Of a stretch of DNA of 64,000 nucleotides, positions 52,601 through 63,622 are shown in pieces. The translations under genes were made by a program, and so were the position numbers. This stretch comes from Vitellaria paradoxa (lineage: Eukaryota; Streptophyta; Magnoliopsida; Ericales; Sapotaceae), in assembly GCA_019916065.1 (NCBI GenBank), contig CM034233.1, positions 6,640,516 to 6,704,515 on the forward strand. Reading direction: 5' to 3'. Position 1 is the first letter of the stretch; every line of letters begins with the position of its first letter. The notes below the pieces were generated by a model that saw nothing but the letters and a program-made list of their open reading frames with translations, was not told where the DNA came from and searched no databases.

Positions 52601-55600
52601 ATTTTTTCATTACCTAAATAGGGATGAGAGATCACAACTATTGCTGGGGGTGAGGCGTGCAAATCGTCAACAAACAGCTTTGCCATCATCGGTGCTATCT
52701 GCCGATAGCATGCATATTGGAGTCCTTGCTGCTGCTGCCCATGCTGCTGCTAATAGAAGTCCATTTAATATATTCTACAATCCAAGGTAATATTTATTAT
52801 TATTATTATTATTTAGTTGCCTGTTTTTGGGATTTTATTATGTTTGGGCATGTTATAGGATTTTCCTGATGCTTGTGGTGATCTCTACTTATCTTCAGGG
52901 CATGCCCTTCAGAATTTGTAGTTCCTTTGGCCAAATATCGAAAATCTGTTTATGGCACCCAAATCTCGGTTGGTATGAGGTTTGGAATGATGTTTGAGAC
53001 AGAGGAGTCAGGCAAGCGCAGGTACCTCTCATGGACAATTGTTTTTACTCCAACACACCATGGACTTGTCTTTTGTATTGTGAGGGATGCTGCTATTATT
53101 TTTTTTCATCTTTAGGGGCCAACTTATATTTGATGCCCTAATTAGCAGTTAATGGAACAATGCTACAATACAAGGCGAAAACAGATATGCATATCATATT
53201 TATAATATATGTATATATATATATATATATATAATTCTTATCAAGGATAGAAAGATTAATAACGAGTTTCAAATTGTTTATGCTGAAGATACGCTCTATG
53301 TCGCATCCATTTTAAAGTTAAAATGAGTTTTTTTTTTTTTTTTTAATATGTTTTCATTGGTTCATCTCTCTCATATTTTCTGCAGATATATGGGTACAAT
53401 TGTTGGCATAAGTGACTTAGACCCACTGAGGTGGCCTGGTTCCAAGTGGCGTAATCTTCAGGTGCACTAATCTACTTCTGAACTACACTTGACTGGGTCC
53501 CGTTCTTTGACCTGATTGTGTCTCAAGATCTGGTAAAGTAAATTTTAAAAACTTGCTTGTCTGCAGCTAAAAACTTTCAACTTGTGTTTTGTGAATAGGT
53601 AGAATGGGATGAGACTGGGTGCAGTGAAAAACAGAAAAGAGTTAGTCCATGGGAAATTGAGACTCCTGAAAGTCTTTTCATTTTTCCTTCTCTAACTTCA
53701 AGTTTCAAGAGACCTTTCCAAACTGGATTTTTAGGTAAGCTAGTTCTTATTCTCGTCTTCCAATTTGTAAGTTTGTAGATATTCATTGAATGGAAATTAT
53801 GACTGCAACAGGAGAGCAAATTGAATTGGAGAATTTGATAAAGAGGCCTTTCATCCAGGTTCCTCAAAACCTAAATGGGAATCTTTCATATCCCTCAATG
53901 TCAGGCCTGTGGTCTGAACAACTTATCAATATGCTAATAAAGCCCCAAAGCATTAACAATTCCGGGACTGTTCCACCTGCTGTCCTAGACTCGGCTGGTA
54001 AGGGAACTTCCCCACATGAGGGTAAGACTCTGGCACATGCATCGATCACCCAGAAACCTCAGAAGATTTTGTCGGAAGGTGAAAATCATTCTCAAATCCA
54101 CCTTGACCAACCCACCACAAACCCGAACTTCTCACTGCAAACTGATCTTCTGAGAATTCCACAAGCTCTGAACAAACATGGAAACAAATTGCCTTATGGG
54201 GCGAGCACTGTCTCAAAAGCAGAACCCGTGGCTGCAGTTGAGCAGTTAAGCCAGATAACTTCCGTGGGGCAGTGCAATGAAGTAAACCTGGCTGGAAGTC
54301 CTTTCAATCCACAGAATCTTGTAAATCAGCTGACATTACTCAATCAGAACAATTGTTTGTCGCAGCTGCAGACTAGCCCGTGGCTTGTTCAGTCACAGTT
54401 GGAAGCATCTGTAGGCCACCCACCGCAGCTTGATGTTCTTCAATCAAAGTTCACTAGTAATCCTAATGGTTTACTCCTATACCCTGATGCTAATGATTGG
54501 AATTTGAACCCAGATACGTGCCAATCCCTTCCTGGAATTCTTAGGTCGCCTGGACATTCTGTCTTTGGAAAGCAAGACTCTTCTTTGGTGTTCTCAGAAA
54601 TGGTTAAGCCCGCTGTATCTTCGGTTAGCCATGAAATGTGGGATTACCAGTTGAACAATTTGATGTGTTTGTCCCAGACGAACCAACTTCCTCCCTTACC
54701 TCAACAAAATCTTTATAGTTTTCAGGGTAGATCTAACTCAAATGTGTTGAGAGATTTGTCAGATGACAGCCATAATCAAAGAGAGATGTATAATTGTCTG
54801 AACTTTGATGGTAGTAATGGTGGGAGCGCAGTGGTTGATCCTTCCGTTTCAAGCACCATCTTGGATGAATTTTGCACATCAAAGGATGCTGCTTTCCAAA
54901 ATCCTTCAGATTATTTTGTGAGTAACTTCAGTTCAAGCCAGGATGTCCAGTCCCAGATTACGTCGGCCACCATAGCAGATTCCCGGGCTTTCTCACTGCA
55001 AGAATTCCCGGATAATTCAGGTGGTGCGTCTTCAAGCAACGTGGATTTTGATGATACCAGTTTATTGCAGAACAGTGCGTGGCAACAAGCAGCTCCACCA
55101 GTACGTACATATACAAAGGTACGAACATATAACATTGCTTATAGCATCATTTTTATTTTTTTTTTCTGTGGAGAAATGAAAATTAACACACCCAAACAAA
55201 CCACATGTAGAGGGGCAATATAGGCTACACACCCAAACCACCATCTGTTTGCATTTGAAATTGGTTAATTTGAAGGAAAATTAGATGTCAGTGCATCATA
55301 GTGAGCTGCGTATCGTTGTAACTTAAAGCATCTGAACCAGTTTATGAATCAACTGGAGCCGCTGGCTGGTTAGTTGACACCTTAACTTGGTTGTTTCTAG
55401 TCATGTGCCAAGCAGGATTGCACAATAGTTTAGAAAGTAGTTTTAGATCTCCTTTGTTGACTTGTGCATAGTCTATATGTGAGCTATAAATGAAAGATCA
55501 GCTCATTTCAGTAAGCCTAGAGCAATACCTTGGCCAAATTGGACCGACCGAATCATGTTCCTTTCACCCACCTTTTTTTTTTGGGTGATTTTGGGTATGT

Positions 55601-56324
55601 ATGTGTAGATTGGTAATTTTTTCATTGATCAATGTACTTTTCTTCAGCCTATGACTGTTGTGTATTATTTCTGGGCTGGATTCCACGTTTGTCTAAGTTT
55701 CATCATTCATTTCCAAATCCGGTTCAATGGATCTGATCTTGTCCTAATTCTTCCATATCCCTGATGATGGATCTGATCTTGTCCTAATTCTTCCATATCC
55801 CTGATGATGGTTGCATGCTGGTGGCAGATTCAAAAGGCTGGATCCGTTGGCAGGTCAATCGATGTCTCAAGTTTTAAGAATTACGACGAACTGCGCTCTG
55901 CCATTGAATGCATGTTTGGGCTTGAGGGGCTGCTCAATGACAGAGGTTCTGGTTGGAAACTAGTATATGTCGATTTCGAAAATGATGTTCTACTCGTGGG
56001 TGACGATCCATGGGAGTAAGTCTTCTCTGTTCTTCATTTTCCTTATTGTGAAAAACCATTTTTGAACCCATATAACTTGTGCTTTGAATTGTCTGATGAA
56101 TTTACTAGCTGCATTCAGAACATCACTGCCTGACTGGTTTCTGATGATTTTGATTGTTCCACGTGTCTCTTGTCAGGGAATTCGTTAGCTGCGTCCGATG
56201 TATCAGAATTCTGTCACCTTCTGAAGTTGAGAAGATGAGTGAAGAGGGAATGCAGCTCCTCAACAGTGCAAAAATGCAGGTGACTAATGGATCAGTAATA
56301 GAAAATGTGGGCCCTGATGTGTGA
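49682..56324 (+). CDS. ARF5: Auxin response factor 5 (MONOPTEROS)
   Basis: An activating auxin response factor that binds auxin-response elements and drives embryo axis, vascular and flower development. Fourteen exons: 49682-49784, 49976-50088, 51325-51423, 51519-51575, 51708-51860, 51968-52052, 52295-52385, 52622-52786, 52899-53021, 53386-53461, 53599-53734, 53812-55118, 55828-56015 and 56177-56324. All junctions are GT/AG and in phase, giving 947 aa. The B3 domain is at about 145-247 ([33 protein letters not shown]), the ARF/dimerisation domain at about 265-350 ([36 protein letters not shown]), a Q/S/N-rich activator middle at about 400-830, and PB1 at about 837-918 with the basic face [11 protein letters not shown] and acidic motif VGDDPWEEF. 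ARF5 is told from ARF6/7/8/19 by [20 protein letters not shown] and by QDVQSQIT and SSSNVDFDD before PB1. The start is the first in-frame ATG, MGSIEE. The gene appears intact. Confidence 0.97.
55728..55807 (+). repeat. Perfect 40-bp tandem duplication before ARF5 exon 13
   Basis: Two identical 40-bp units (55728-55767, 55768-55807), each starting ATGGATCTGATCTTGTCCTA, end 20 bp before the exon 13 acceptor at 55828. Each contains candidate branch-point and pyrimidine-rich sequence. Perfect identity implies a recent event. Confidence 0.95.
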
Positions 56325-57423
56325 TTCAGTAGTGGATGTTATTAGTTCATGTATAGATCATTCAATCCTTGGTTGATTGATTCTGAAGAACTTGTGATCT
56401 GAATTGTCAAAAAGAGAAACTCAAGCAAATGGTGAGATGGGTACTGAACCGTTGGTGCCCTTCTATATCTGCCTTTGTAGAGTTTGGAGATTATGTAACA
56501 ACCTTAGATGCGCTACTAGCTATAGAGGATCAGACTTTGACAAAGAATCAACCGCATGATGTTGCCAGAAACATCAGCGGCCTTACAAAATTACAGTTTG
56601 CTACTATTGCCATCAAAATGTCCGACAATTATAGAATTACTATCCCGATAAATACAAAAACTGTCCAAAAAAAAAATAAAAAAAAGTGTTTCAGAAAAAC
56701 CAAGTTTAGGCCTAAACCCAATTTGGAATAAACGACTTGAAATCTAAATGCTTATTTCCAACTTCAACGAGATTTCTAAAATGCATGACGTCTTGTTTAC
56801 CAAACTCAGCTTCGGACTTTAATTGTCTTTTACAAGCTGCCTTTTCTTTTTATTCTTCTTTTCATGTGAGAAGAATGTTAAATATAATTTGTTTGAACAG
56901 TTGGGGGTGTGTTTGATTTAAGAATTTATGAAAGGAGAATAAAATCCAAACATCTCAAGACAAAGGCTCATTTCACTGCTAAAAAAAAAAAAAATGACCT
57001 TACAAAATTTGATTTTTACACAAGAACTGAGATACACAACAACTACAGAACAGAAGACATAACAATTTATAGTTCGCAGAACAAATCATCCTGTGTATAC
57101 TGTTGGTTTGCAGCAAGGAAAAGAAGCACCTAATGAACTTCAATTATTTAGCAATATTGCAAAGAAATTCCACTGAGTATTGTTAAAATTAATGAACTCA
57201 CACGAATTCCGCGTGACCAAAAAAAAACTAGACCTAAGTAACATTTTGAAGCGAGTAATTCTAAGCCATCAGAAATTTTTAACAAAATATTTTTACCAGA
57301 ATGGTGTAGCTTCTTGAGGTGAAGTAGAGTTGTATTCTGGCTATACCATTACCACGTCATTCTGGTACAAAATTTTAGCTGAAAATTCCGAGAGTGACAT
57401 TTTCCGTCCAAGGCTCAGAATAA
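56325..57423. other. ARF5 / methyltransferase convergent 3' region
   Basis: The space between two convergent stop codons. The first 400-600 bp is probably ARF5 3' UTR. A frame open from 56429 to 56731 has no recognisable domain and runs into A runs. Nothing else is seen. Confidence 0.5.
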
Positions 57424-58683
57424 TCACGTTCTTACCGGTTTCTGTAGAACAGCAGACAAATAAACCTCGGATTTACCCGACCCATTAGTCTTCTCCCCCA
57501 CAACCCATTTAAGCTTTTTGTACCCAAACCGTTCGATTAACCGGGTCAAAGCTGTTTTCTTTTCATCACTAGCACAATAGAAGTTGTCCAACCAAAACAA
57601 TCCACCCGCCCTCAAAACCCGATCAGTATCAAACATCAAGAACTCCAATTTCTCCGGGCGACCCCCGACATCCAACCCATTCGCAGCCCGAACCAAATCA
57701 AACACATTGTCGTAAATTGGAAATCTATGGTCCGAACTGAAATACAGAGGGAAAAGCCCTCTTGCAGCTATGAACTCACTAAATGGTGCATCGACATTTA
57801 GAGTGGCAGTGAGTATAGTCACGTTCCTCTCTGCCATTCTAGCAGCAAAGGAACCCGACCCACCACCAACATCGAACCCGATTCGGATCCCACCACTTCC
57901 CAGAGCCAAAACGTCATCAATTAGGAAATCGTTTTTGCCCCTAGGCTTGATATATCTCTGATTCTCATACCCCTTAAACAAATCAAAGCAACCGACACAA
58001 TCTCTGCTCAGTTTCTTGCCAATCAAGCAGTTTAAATTCTTGCAACCAAGGCCACTCCAGTCTAAAATCTTACTACTAACATTCTTCCAGAGAGAAATTG
58101 GGAAAGAGTAGAGACCCACCTTGGGTATGGACTTGGCAAAGCACCTCCTTCTGGGCAAAGGCTCGCATCCTCGAAGAATCAGCTTCTGGGCAAGGCTCCA
58201 ATCGTCCGCACACGGGCCATTGGCTCTGTAATTCATGTACTGAGACAGCAAATCCACGGATTTCTCGCAGGAATGGCCCACCGAAGAGACCATTTCCGTG
58301 ATCCCAGTTCTCGAATCTTTCCCCAGAGGAAGATGGTGGGGCTGGAGGAAGAGCTTGAGCTCGTCCGCGATGTTTGGTCTCGAAAGGTCGATGCTTTCGT
58401 ATCCCAGAAGCTCCTTCTCCATCTGGACGAGTTTCTTCTGAGAAGAGCTGATCTCTCTGAGGATCAGAGACACTTGCTCGGAGATGAAAGAGATGTTCTG
58501 GTGATGGTGGTGGTGAAGTGAATGGTTTTGGGGGTCCTTTGGGGAGGATGTGAACGCATACAAAGCAAAGAGATTGGTGGTGACAATGGAGAAGAGCATC
58601 AGAACATTCACCGCTGAAGAACACAGAGTTGCCCTTTTAAATCTGGCTGTTCCATCCCCTATCTTCAGTGAAACCGAACCCAT
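57424..58683 (-). CDS. Putative membrane-anchored SAM-dependent methyltransferase
   Basis: Intronless ORF, 419 aa, of the plant class typified by Arabidopsis At5g40830 and At1g29790 (named from memory). A short basic N-terminus is followed by one hydrophobic segment (about 22-44), so a type II Golgi or ER membrane protein is likely. A His-rich stretch (57-61) and a predicted coiled coil (about 65-95) follow. A Cys-rich middle (about 139-231: GPCADDWSLAQ, RGCEPLPRRRCF) precedes the methyltransferase fold: motif I FDVGGGSGSFAARMAE (270-285), then LNVDAPFSEFIAARGLFPLY (295-314), DNVFDLVRAANGLD (325-338) and an LRAGGLFWLDNFY strand (357-369). The substrate is unknown; cell-wall polysaccharide is one possibility. 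The glycine-rich SAM motif is intact. A CT/GA repeat lies 20-50 bp upstream, in the leader. Confidence 0.9.
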   Translation of the reverse strand: MGSVSLKIGDGTARFKRATLCSSAVNVLMLFSIVTTNLFALYAFTSSPKDPQNHSLHHHHHQNISFISEQVSLILREISSSQKKLVQMEKELLGYESIDLSRPNIADELKLFLQPHHLPLGKDSRTGITEMVSSVGHSCEKSVDLLSQYMNYRANGPCADDWSLAQKLILRGCEPLPRRRCFAKSIPKVGLYSFPISLWKNVSSKILDWSGLGCKNLNCLIGKKLSRDCVGCFDLFKGYENQRYIKPRGKNDFLIDDVLALGSGGIRIGFDVGGGSGSFAARMAERNVTILTATLNVDAPFSEFIAARGLFPLYFSSDHRFPIYDNVFDLVRAANGLDVGGRPEKLEFLMFDTDRVLRAGGLFWLDNFYCASDEKKTALTRLIERFGYKKLKWVVGEKTNGSGKSEVYLSAVLQKPVRT

Positions 58684-58698
58684 TTTCGCCCCGCAAGG

Positions 58699-58705
<7 letters not shown>

Positions 58706-58733
<28 letters not shown>
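58706..58733. repeat. (GA)n tract in methyltransferase leader
   Basis: About 14 GA units (CT on the coding strand) lie 23-50 bp upstream of the methyltransferase ATG. Confidence 0.9.
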
Positions 58734-58736
<3 letters not shown>

Positions 58737-59000
58737 GCCTGTGATCCCGTGAACTGTGTTCGATTTGTGAAATTGTTGAAAATTTTGGGTGTTAAAAGAG
58801 AGAGAACTTCTAACTTTGTTATCGGATGGTTGTTGTCGGGTGGAAGTGATTAAATATCCCAAACATCGACCGTACACGTGTAAACGCTTGTCAAATTGAC
58901 GTACAAACTGAATTGTCTTTGGCGGTCATGTCGAAGTCCACTACCTCAATCTTAGTGAAAACCGACCGCTTAGATCGTTCGATTTTTTTATTAGTGAAGC

Positions 59001-59573
59001 CATTGTTTTAAAATCTAGACCAGACCGACCGCTTCAATCGATTGAACCGAAAATCGGATCAAGAAACGATTCGGTTAACCAAATTCATCTAGTTGGACAT
59101 TAAATTGGCCTAAAACCGGTGACCTACCAGTTCAACCGGTGCCGGTTTTGCCTATTGAACTGAAATTTTTTTTTTATTCTTTTTGAATGGTAAAATAATT
59201 AAATTAATATATACTAGCATAGAATCGAACCTAAATCAATTTTGTGGTAAAGTACTACTATCTCACTAAGCCACTAATACTTATTGTTTCTTATTTTAGC
59301 TTGGTTTATTTATATAATATATTAGTTTTAAATAATTTTATTTTATAACACATTTTGTTGATACTTTTTATTAATAAAACAAAATAGAATAAAAAATATA
59401 AATTTTTAAAATTATTATATAATTTTAACATATTTTTATATTTTATTTATATATTCAAATATATTTATGATGTTACGGTTCAATTTTAGTTCAATTTCAA
59501 TTAAATCGACGATTAAACTACTGACCCGTGATTCAGTTACTTTCCATGAAACGGTCTGATTTTTAAAATATTG
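59001..59573. mobile_element. Non-autonomous hAT-type element with 8-bp duplication
   Basis: AGTGAAGC lies directly on both sides (58993-59000 and 59574-59581), the 8-bp duplication of hAT elements. The ends CATTGTTTTAAAATCTAGACC and CAATATTTTAAAAATCAGACC (right end reverse-complemented) are inverted repeats. Subterminal ACCGG and GGTTCAA motifs recur on both sides. The middle (59214-59273) carries, on the minus strand, a tRNA-like GGCTTAGTGAG and GGTTCGATTCTA, perhaps a captured SINE head. At 573 bp it encodes no transposase. Confidence 0.85.
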
Positions 59574-59708
59574 AGTGAAGCACCGTATTCTTTTTAGCTG
59601 AGATCCTTCACTTACACTAGTGTTTGTTGCCTGTTTAGGCTCCGTTTGTTGTCAGTTTAGGACATGTTTGGAGTTTCAAATTTTGCCACATTTCTTCAAA
59701 AAGTATAA

Positions 59709-59988
59709 GGTTTCGTTTAACTGGTTTCTACCAGTTATTAGCTTTTTACCTTTTTTTTTTTAATAATTAAAGTTATCCACTTACATTTTTAGATTTTTTT
59801 TAAATATTAAACGATAAAAAATCAAATTAACAAAAATTTAAAATTTTAGTTATTAAAAAGTTAACCTTCTTTCTTTCACAAATGCAAAAAAAAAAAAAAA
59901 AAAAAAAAATTAACTTTTTAATAATTAGTTAGTAGCCAGTAGCCGTTAACAAGAAAAAAGTTAACTTTTTTACTTTCCCAACCAAGCC
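59709..59988. mobile_element. Tourist-like MITE, family T2, copy 3 (280 bp)
   Basis: TAA flanks both ends (59706-59708, 59989-59991). The ends GGTTTCGTTTAACTGG and GGCTTGGTTGGGAAAG (right end reverse-complemented) are inverted repeats, with A/T-run interior as in 645-887. Confidence 0.7.
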
Positions 59989-60540
59989 TAAATTTTTGGT
60001 GTGTGAGCTGTGAACCGACTTTTGGAGTTTATTTTAGGTATTAGTATTTAGTTTGCTAAAAAAATTATTAAAAATTAGAATAAAAGTGATACGTGACGAA
60101 AATTTGATTAAAAAAATTAAAAAATTTAAAGAATTTTTTAGAAGTTTGTGGGAACTTTTGGAGCTCCAAACAATTGTATCATAGCACAATACCAAGAAAA
60201 TTCAAAATTCCTTCGAACGGATGATAGATGGTCCGTTCGAATGGAATTTATCAAATCACAATGTATGTTATTTTGATTTTGAAAAGTTTATTATTATTTG
60301 ATATTTTTTTGAGATAATACAATTGTTAGTTTTGTTACATTTTTTTTAATGGTAAGTATATGTTTTTTTTAAATTGGTGAAGGTTAATAGTTGGATTTTT
60401 TTTAGAATTATATATATATATATATATTTCTGTTGAAATTTGGACCTCCGAGCACCTGTTTAGAAAAGAAAAAATAATAATTTTTTTCTTTGCTTGTGAA
60501 TTAAGAAAGTGATTAAAGAAATAATAATAAATGATAAAAA

Positions 60541-60826
60541 AATTTTTTGTCAAAAGTTAGTAGTTGAAATTTTTGATATGTTTAACAAAATAAATAGCAA
60601 TTCTAGTAACTTTTAGTAATTTTTGGTAATTTTTGAATGTTAGGTAAAATTTTGATAACTTTTAATAATTTTTTGTGTGTTTAGTAAAAAATTTGGTAAC
60701 ATTTAAGTTAATTAAATTACCATAAATGAGTAGAAAAATATCAAAAGTTAATATTTTACCAACTATTTAAGAAGCAAAAAATTAATTATTTTACGCTAAA
60801 AATGTATCCACCAAACGCTACCCCAC
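60541..60826. mobile_element. MITE, family T3, degraded copy
   Basis: Repeated TTTTAGTAATTTTTGGTAAT-like tracts and a right end CCACCAAACGCTACCCC match family T3 (1824, 42677). The left end was not resolved. Confidence 0.4.
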
Positions 60827-60897
60827 TGAATTTTCAATTGATAAGTGCGTCTTCCACCCGTTTAGCTGCCATTGAAGGTTTCTAAACATTGATTTTA

Positions 60898-61160
60898 ATC
60901 TGTGGGTCGGAAAGAAACCCGCAGCCGCTATCTAAAGGTGCGCACTGGGTGAAGCCCGTCCCGTGGACCAAACCGACAATGGACCACGAGGTGATAAACC
61001 AGTCTAGGCAAGTTCTGGCTGACCGGCTCGATCGAGGGGAGCTGTTAGAAACTCGCCAAAGCGATAAACTACTCTCCCGAATGAGAGTTGAACCTGGGAC
61101 CGCACACGGTCCAGGCCCTTAGGCGCCCCCGAACTCCCGCTCGACCACCCCGGAAGGGGC
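60898..61160 (-). mobile_element. tRNA-derived SINE, family A, copy 2, with 16-bp duplication
   Basis: A perfect 16-bp duplication, CTAAACATTGATTTTA, flanks it (60882-60897 and 61161-61176). On the minus strand it starts GCCCCTTCCGGGGTGGTCGA, with box A GGTGGTCGAGCGGGAG (like a Ser- or Leu-type tRNA) and box B AGGTTCAACTCTC. The shared body includes AGCTCCCCTCGATCGAGCC and CCAGAACTTGCCTAGACTGG. Length 263 bp. The perfect duplication shows fairly recent insertion. Confidence 0.9.
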
Positions 61161-61560
61161 CTAAACATTGATTTTATTAGTATTGCAATTGGTTGATCTA
61201 AGCCTATCGAAATTATTTGTTGCAATATGCTGATGATATGAGACACATAATTTTATTAATAAACGTCAAAAACTGTATTGCAAAATATAAAAATTGTAAT
61301 CAAAGACAAATTACAAAAAAAAAAAAAACCACGCCACATTAAAAATTATAGCATCACAATGAAGATTGGCGGGTCCGGCCACCTAATTATATTTTCTTTG
61401 GCAAATTATATGTAATGGTATTGGTAAAAAAAAAACATCTATGTAATGGTACAACTTAATTATTTAGTATATATTCTCAAATTAAAAGTTAAGATTTTAT
61501 TTTATAACTATTAATAGCTGAGATTTATTAAGAGACAGAGATTTACTATATAAGAGTTTG

Positions 61561-61640
61561 GTTCAAATTTCAAATTCTTTCCCGATTTTTTAGTTTCAAA
61601 TTTCAAATTCTTTCCCGATTTTTTAGTTTCAAATTTCAAA
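61561..61640. repeat. 33-bp tandem repeat
   Basis: About 2.4 copies of a unit containing TTCAAATTTCAAATTC and TTTCCCGATTTTTTAG. Confidence 0.9.
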
Positions 61641-62018
61641 CAACTACCTGTATCTAAAAAATAGTGATACCTCATTATTTGACTTCTATATAGATTTTTT
61701 TTTACTTTTCTTTTAAAAAATTATTTTATTTATTATTTTAAATTTTTCGTAAGTTAAATTATTTTCTCGTGCATTTTTACGTGGGTAATTTCTAATGTGA
61801 TATAAAGAAGAAAAGCGAAAACTAAAGGTGAGTCATTTACTAAAAATTTTGCGTTTAAGCAAAAAGAAATAATTGTGAAAATTTTTATAGTTTTGAACTC
61901 AAAAATATAAAATTATTATTTTTCAGGAATTTAGAAAAAGAATTGAGTAAAATTATAACTACAGTTTTCATGAATTGTTTTTTTTAAATTAGTCTAATTT
62001 ATCAAAAAAAAAAAAGAT

Positions 62019-62260
62019 CACGTGTTCATAAGCCCCTTTCGGTTAGTCTCGTGACCGCGTGAACAACCGCGCAATCAGCTAAAGCCACTTCCGGGCGAAA
62101 CCCACGGAAGCTCACTCGTTTCCGAGCCCGCATTTCTGCGGGTTAAAGCTTGGGGACTCTCCAGAGTTCGGCCCAAATTGAAGTTTCGGATCTCAGCCTA
62201 CTCACGCCTTTCATCTGGGCGGTTGGGCTCCGACGCTGTCATCGTCTTTAAACTTGAAAA
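62019..62260. other. Unclassified GC-rich repeat-like island
   Basis: About 240 bp of GC-rich sequence directly follows a 12-A run within very AT-rich DNA. No open frame with a recognisable domain is present. On the minus strand it contains TGGCTTTAGCTGATTG (weakly box A-like) and GCGGTCACGAGACTAACC and ends in T. It may be a further SINE family or another fragment. Confidence 0.35.
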
Positions 62261-62319
62261 GTTTGCTTTTATTTCGATGTGTGGTGAAAAGTTAATCATT
62301 AGCGCCCCCCTCTCAATTT

Positions 62320-62945
62320 TTTATTTTGACACAATAATTTAATAAAACAACTAATTATGGTTTATTAAAATGAATCATTAATCTTAATAAATTATATTAC
62401 TACAATACATCTAGTAAATTAATATTTTTGAGAAATAATTTTTATTTAATAAAATAAATAATTTTAATAAATAATTATTATTTATTAAAAATAATTTTAA
62501 TTTAAGAAAAAAAATAATTTTAATCATAAATTAATATTTTAATAGTATTAATTTAATAAAAATAAATTATTTTAATAATAAATTATTATTTAATAAAAAT
62601 TATTTTCATAAAAAATTTAATAATTAATTAATATTACTTTCATTAAATAAATTATTATTTTATAATATTTATTACAATTATTCATCTAAATAATGAAAAA
62701 TAGTATAATTTTTTCATTACTCTCTAATACTTACCAACTCTTAGTAATAATTTACCCCCATATAGAATACCATTTTTTCATTACTCTCTAATACTCACCA
62801 ACTCCTAGTAATAATTTATCCTCATATGAAAGTAATTTTTACTTCCAGTGTAATTGTTATCACTTTTTCTAAATTAATATAATAAAGAGTAAAAATTATA
62901 TCAATAAAATTTAACTTCCATTGCCCTCAGAAAAACAAACATGCC
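62320..62945. mobile_element. AT-rich repeat, related to 46080-46745
   Basis: It shares AACAACTAATT, TTTTTATTTAATAAAATAAA and the right-hand block TAAAATTTAACTTCC with the 46-kb copy, and ends near AACAAACATGCCCCT. A/T only in the core. The boundaries are approximate. Confidence 0.4.
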
Positions 62946-63098
62946 CCTAATATTTCCGTGTAAAAGCGAACCAACGCTCCGTCTCGCCTCTTCCCACATC
63001 AGGGGCAAACAAACGTTTTCAAGGTCAGAGAGAATGGAGTGTTACTTGGGAGTTGGTATATCTTCATATATTTTTTCTATCCGTTCAAATATTAAATT

Positions 63099-63251
63099 TT
63101 GGTTTCATTTGGAACAACGAAAAAACTCTAAAAAATAATAAAAATTTTTAAAAGTTATTTACTTTTTATTTTATTGTATAATTATTACGAACTTACAACT
63201 TATTTTACTTTATTCCATTTTATCTTATTTTTTATTACTCCAAACGGACCC
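63099..63251. mobile_element. Short MITE, family T5
   Basis: It runs from TTTGGTTTCATTTGGAAC to ACTCCAAACGGACCC, imperfect inverted ends, with the degenerate centre ATTATTACGAACTTACAACT of the family. Ends approximate. Confidence 0.5.
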
Positions 63252-63357
63252 TTAAATTCTTAATTCCAAATGCACCGGAAAAATAATTTTGTCAGTAGAT
63301 GTAAACTAAAGTAAACATAAGCTAACCAAAGCAAATACAAGAGACAAGAAAATTGGG

Positions 63358-63622
63358 CCCCGAAAGGGGTAGTCAAGTTGGTTCAGATGGGGGGCTGAAG
63401 GGTCTGGGACCAATAGGTCCCGAGTTCGACTCCTCTTGGGGGCAGTCCTTCTTCTAATTGTGGAGGGCTATCTAACAGCCTTCTCGACTGAGCCAGTCAG
63501 CCAGGGCTTGTCTAGACTGGTTTACCTTCTCGTGGTTCTTTGCCGGCTAGGGTCACGGGACGGGTTTCACCCAGTGTGCACCCCTAAGTAGTGGATGCGG
63601 GCTTCTCTCCGATCCCAGAAGG
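63358..63622 (+). mobile_element. tRNA-derived SINE, family A, copy 3, with 15-bp duplication
   Basis: The flanks GACAAGAAAATTGGG (63343-63357) and GACAGGAAAATTGGG (63623-63637) form a 15-bp duplication with one mismatch. It starts CCCCGAAAGGGGTAGTC, with box A TAGTCAAGTTGGTTCAG and box B GAGTTCGACTCCT, and ends TCTCTCCGATCCCAGAAGG. Length 265 bp, against 263 for copy 2. It lies about 240 bp past the CCCH gene stop, perhaps in its 3' UTR, in antisense orientation. Confidence 0.9.

Noticed and set aside
52081..52617. Antisense and sense ORFs of 144-152 aa
   Set aside because: They run across ARF5 introns and exon 7 in wrong frames; the sense one is exon 7 read through into the next intron.
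53790..55223. A 477-aa ORF as a separate gene
   Set aside because: It is ARF5 exon 12 (53812-55118) plus intron sequence on both sides; the frame and phase join the flanking ARF5 exons.
58076..58624. A 182-aa minus-strand ORF inside the methyltransferase
   Set aside because: It is a shifted-frame shadow of the 419-aa methyltransferase and shows no domain.
60889..61246. ORFs of 77-80 aa on both strands
   Set aside because: They fall in the family A SINE, a Pol III-type non-coding element with a perfect target duplication.
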